Assembly: GCF_002355375.1 (NCBI RefSeq)
Contig: NZ_AP017312.1
Span: 947,001-1,011,000 of the forward strand
Length of the DNA stretch: 64,000 nucleotides
Reading direction: 5' to 3'
Origin: Aneurinibacillus soli
GTDB taxonomy: Bacteria > Bacillota > Bacilli > Aneurinibacillales > Aneurinibacillaceae
A program made the position numbers and the translations under genes. Shown piece by piece: positions 61,399 through 64,000 of the stretch. Under the pieces are notes generated by a model. It saw nothing but the letters and a program-made list of their open reading frames with translations, made no database searches and was not told the origin of the DNA. Within the stretch, counting starts at the first letter, position 1, and each line of letters opens with the position of its first letter.

Positions 61399-61505
61399 GG
61401 CCCCCTTATTTCTGATACTGTTTATTTTAACATGTCCGGCTGTAAGGTATAGGGAAAAAACAGGGAAATGTGACGCTTATTTTTGATGAAAAATTTGAAG
61501 AGTTC

Positions 61506-63947
61506 TCAGGATACGATTGCTTCGTGGAAGTTTTGTACCTGATTACGTCCTGATTCTTTCGCATAATATAAGGCCTTATCTGCTAAAGAAATAACTTCAG
61601 CAGGATTAGAGAATGGTGTCGGGAGCATGGTAGCTAGTCCCGCACTTACCGTGACAATATCTGCTACTTTTGATGAAGCATGAGGGATTTCCAAAGACGC
61701 GATAGCTTTACAGAGTTTTTCCGCTATTTTTAGGGCGTCTGCATTATTGGTTTGCGGGAGAATAACAGCAAATTCTTCACCACCATAACGGGCCACAATA
61801 TCCCCTGATCGATTTGGAACCGAGGCTAGAGTTTCAGCCACCTTTTTCAGACAGTCGTCTCCACCCTGATGTCCATACGTATCGTTATACAATTTGAAAT
61901 GATCAATATCAATCATAATCAACGAGAGCGGAGTGGAGCCTCGCGCAGCACGTTTCCATTCCGATTCTAATTTTTCATCAAAAAATCTTCGGTTAGCAAT
62001 GCCTGTAAGACCATCGCGCCAGGAGAGCATTTCAAGACGATGATTAGCTTCCTGAAGCTGTTGTTCCAAAAGCTTTCGTTCTGTAATATCACGAGATACG
62101 GCTACAATTTTTTCTAGCGCGCCTTCCACCGTTCGAATGGTTGCTAGATTTGTCTCAAACCACACATATTCTCCACTCTTTTGGCGAATACGATACGTAG
62201 AAGAGGTGTAGTTTACATGTTGGAGGGTAAGAAAGGCATTGTGTACATATTCGAGATCGTCCGGATGAATAAGCAGATATGCACTTTTTCCTAACAAGTT
62301 GTCCATTTCATACTGAAGTAACCGATGGCATGCTGGTGAAACATATAAATACTCACCTTCTACGTTATGAATGGTAATCATATCCCCGGATGTCTCTGCG
62401 AGCAAACGGAATTTCTCTTCACTATCCTGTAGTGCCTTTTCGATCTTTTTCCGTTCTGTAATATCTCGTACTATAACCAAGGAACCTGGATTTCCATTAT
62501 ACGTTATCGGATTTGCCACAGTTTCTGTATAGATGATCGTTCCATCTAATCGAAGCAATTTTTCCTCCAACAACTCTGCCTGCTTCTTATTTTCATAGGA
62601 AGAAGCGACTCGTTCTTTAACTTGCAGCAAAGAATCTGGATGAACTAAACTTATAACATCTTTTCCTATCAATTCTTCAGGGTGATTTGCTCCAAACAAG
62701 AGAGCTCCTTCCTGATTCATGAATACAATCTTGCCTTTACTATGGACCAAAACAGTATGTGGGGATGTTTCGATAAGCGTTCGATACCGTTCTTCACTAT
62801 CTTCCAGCCCATGAATGGTAGTCTCAACTGTTTCAGCCATTAAATTAAAGGCGCTGCAAACCTCTTGAAACTCAATAGCTCGTGGTGCCACCTCTTTGAC
62901 ATCAATTCGATATTTATAGTTACTTTTTTGGATAAGTCGTACTCCGTTTAAAACAAACTGTAGAGGACGTTCTATATGATGGGATACCTTTAGTACGATG
63001 TATAAAACAAAAGCAACTATACATAGGATACTCATGATGATAATGAACATCGAATTGTAAAGGGAGTCAAGCATCTCTGCTTGATTTACTTCAGCGATGA
63101 CGAGCCATTTCCCATTCTGTGTCCAATGATAAGCCCCAAGTGACTCCACTCCTCTATAATTAGAATAGGGGAGAACTACCGAGAGGTTAGTTTGAGCTTT
63201 TTGTACAATCTCTGTATGGACTTTTAAATTCAATCTTGCTGTACTAGATACCATACCATACTTTATAAGATCGGCTATAAACCTTGATTCAGTTATCATG
63301 ACTCCTTCCCGATTAACTAAATAAGTCTCTCCTGTTTTTCCAAAGCGCATTCTCTCCATAATTTTTTCAACTGTGCGAGGCTCTACAACCCCGGCGATAA
63401 CCCCTTGGAACTGTTGCTGAGAGTCAATAATAGGACAAGAAACGATAATAGAAGGCTTGCCGGTTGCACGGGCAATGATAACGTCACTGACAAATTCTTT
63501 TCCTTTTTTTCCTTCTTGAAAGTAATCGCGGTCCGATAAATTAATACTAGCTTGATTTTTTATTTTTGCTCCGCTTTTGCTTGAATCTATTTCTATAAAA
63601 CCGTTTTTATTAATGTATGTCAACATATCAAATTCACTTTGCAGATTAACTGCCGAAGTTAAAATGTTTTTCATTCTTTCTTTGTCCAGGTTTCTTATTT
63701 CGTTAAGATTTGAAATAGTCCTGATGTATGAAGAACGTTCATTGAACCAGTTTTCGATCGCTGTGCTTTGTAGGGAAACGGTTTGCTCCAGGTAATTCAT
63801 TTGGTCTGCTTTTATGCCACGACTTATTATAAAAAAAGTTGGAATAAGACTTGAAATTCCGATAAGAAATACAAAGAAAATCCCCCAAAACTGCAGTCGA
63901 CTTTTGATTGTCTTTAATCGAAAAAGTCTGTATATGTAGTTAAACAA
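61506..63947 (-). CDS. Membrane sensor diguanylate cyclase (Cache-HAMP-PAS-PAS-GGDEF)
   Basis: A protein of about 813 residues that makes cyclic di-GMP in response to an external signal. TTG 63947 is preferred because AGGGGAGG lies 7-8 nt upstream; ATG 63968 has no ribosome site. Order: TM1 (~residues 15-40), extracellular double-Cache domain (~45-290), TM2 (~300-325), a HAMP-like linker, two PAS domains (HSKGKIVFMNQEG and SGDMITIHNVEGEYLYVSPA, each followed by RDITERKK/RKL), and a GGDEF domain with RYGGEEFAV. The active GGEEF loop and DIDHFKLYND substrate site are intact. No RxxD product-inhibition site is evident just before GGEEF. Confidence 0.9.
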   Translation of the reverse strand: MFNYIYRLFRLKTIKSRLQFWGIFFVFLIGISSLIPTFFIISRGIKADQMNYLEQTVSLQSTAIENWFNERSSYIRTISNLNEIRNLDKERMKNILTSAVNLQSEFDMLTYINKNGFIEIDSSKSGAKIKNQASINLSDRDYFQEGKKGKEFVSDVIIARATGKPSIIVSCPIIDSQQQFQGVIAGVVEPRTVEKIMERMRFGKTGETYLVNREGVMITESRFIADLIKYGMVSSTARLNLKVHTEIVQKAQTNLSVVLPYSNYRGVESLGAYHWTQNGKWLVIAEVNQAEMLDSLYNSMFIIIMSILCIVAFVLYIVLKVSHHIERPLQFVLNGVRLIQKSNYKYRIDVKEVAPRAIEFQEVCSAFNLMAETVETTIHGLEDSEERYRTLIETSPHTVLVHSKGKIVFMNQEGALLFGANHPEELIGKDVISLVHPDSLLQVKERVASSYENKKQAELLEEKLLRLDGTIIYTETVANPITYNGNPGSLVIVRDITERKKIEKALQDSEEKFRLLAETSGDMITIHNVEGEYLYVSPACHRLLQYEMDNLLGKSAYLLIHPDDLEYVHNAFLTLQHVNYTSSTYRIRQKSGEYVWFETNLATIRTVEGALEKIVAVSRDITERKLLEQQLQEANHRLEMLSWRDGLTGIANRRFFDEKLESEWKRAARGSTPLSLIMIDIDHFKLYNDTYGHQGGDDCLKKVAETLASVPNRSGDIVARYGGEEFAVILPQTNNADALKIAEKLCKAIASLEIPHASSKVADIVTVSAGLATMLPTPFSNPAEVISLADKALYYAKESGRNQVQNFHEAIVS

Positions 63948-64000
63948 AAAAGCCTCCCCTTTCTTCATAAAAATAATAAATCTACAAAGAAGATGGTCGG

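Noticed and set aside
1-64000. tRNA, rRNA, CRISPR arrays, prophage structural genes, replication origin
   Set aside because: Looked for characteristic sequences by eye and found none; a dedicated tRNA scan would be needed to exclude tRNAs fully.

Overview
The window looks like a chromosomal segment of a spore-forming Bacillota, most likely Paenibacillaceae close to Aneurinibacillus or Brevibacillus. That placement is inferred from gene content, not from a search. The support is a dispersed version of the Bacillus subtilis yut/yun neighbourhood (lytH, lipA, yutC, yutD, yutE, yutF, yutG, yutI, yuzD, yuzB, yutM), sporulation-type lipoproteins, S-layer homology (SLH) proteins, SAM-I riboswitches, strong GGAGG ribosome sites and frequent TTG/GTG starts. 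No rRNA, tRNA or CRISPR array was seen.

Layout. 1-2.7 kb: the end of a PLP aminotransferase (open at the window edge) and an FAD oxidoreductase. 2.7-3.5 kb: gene-free. 3.5-11.5 kb: an AT-rich accessory region with an acetyltransferase, an OsmC protein, a small protein plus nucleotidyltransferase pair, a large SLH surface protein, two exported proteins, a winged-helix protein and an orphan HsdR-N-like nuclease. Near-identical hairpin terminators punctuate it. 11.5-20.4 kb: the cell-wall, lipoate and sporulation core (ldt, lytH-like, lipA, yutC, yutD, DUF3905, DUF3055, yutE), regulators and a drug/metabolite exporter. 20.4-26.3 kb: a methylthioribose salvage locus, with mtnK and a sugar-type ABC transporter diverging, each behind its own SAM riboswitch. 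26.3-35.9 kb: two chemoreceptors, yutF, a second SLH protein that shares its N-terminus with the first at DNA level, a small SLH protein, yutG, an SDR and a Nudix hydrolase.

36-51 kb is a phenylacetate catabolic island. It holds a thioesterase, CoA ligase, 3-hydroxyacyl-CoA dehydrogenase and a degenerate partner, two thiolases, a complete branched-chain-amino-acid-type ABC transporter, paaABCD and an aldehyde dehydrogenase. Both transcription units begin with the same inverted-repeat operator (consensus about ATAACGTT-N4/5-ACGTAA), so one repressor, not encoded here, probably controls uptake, CoA activation, epoxidation and thiolysis. paaE, paaF and paaG equivalents are not in the window.

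51-64 kb: an MFS exporter with a divergent LysR regulator, yutI, mccAB-type reverse transsulfuration genes, yuzD and yuzB, an IS110-family element, mqnE (futalosine menaquinone pathway), yutM/erpA and a large sensor diguanylate cyclase.

The most unusual content is non-coding. (1) A family of 0.25-0.6 kb GC-rich palindromic elements sits directly after intrinsic terminators, and one copy is split near its centre by the IS110 element. The leader upstream of the transposase has the form of a bridge RNA, and its loop sequence resembles the target. (2) Seven near-identical nested hairpin terminators lie in two clusters. (3) Two neighbouring genes share a roughly 65-nt promoter module with a Spo0A-box-like motif.
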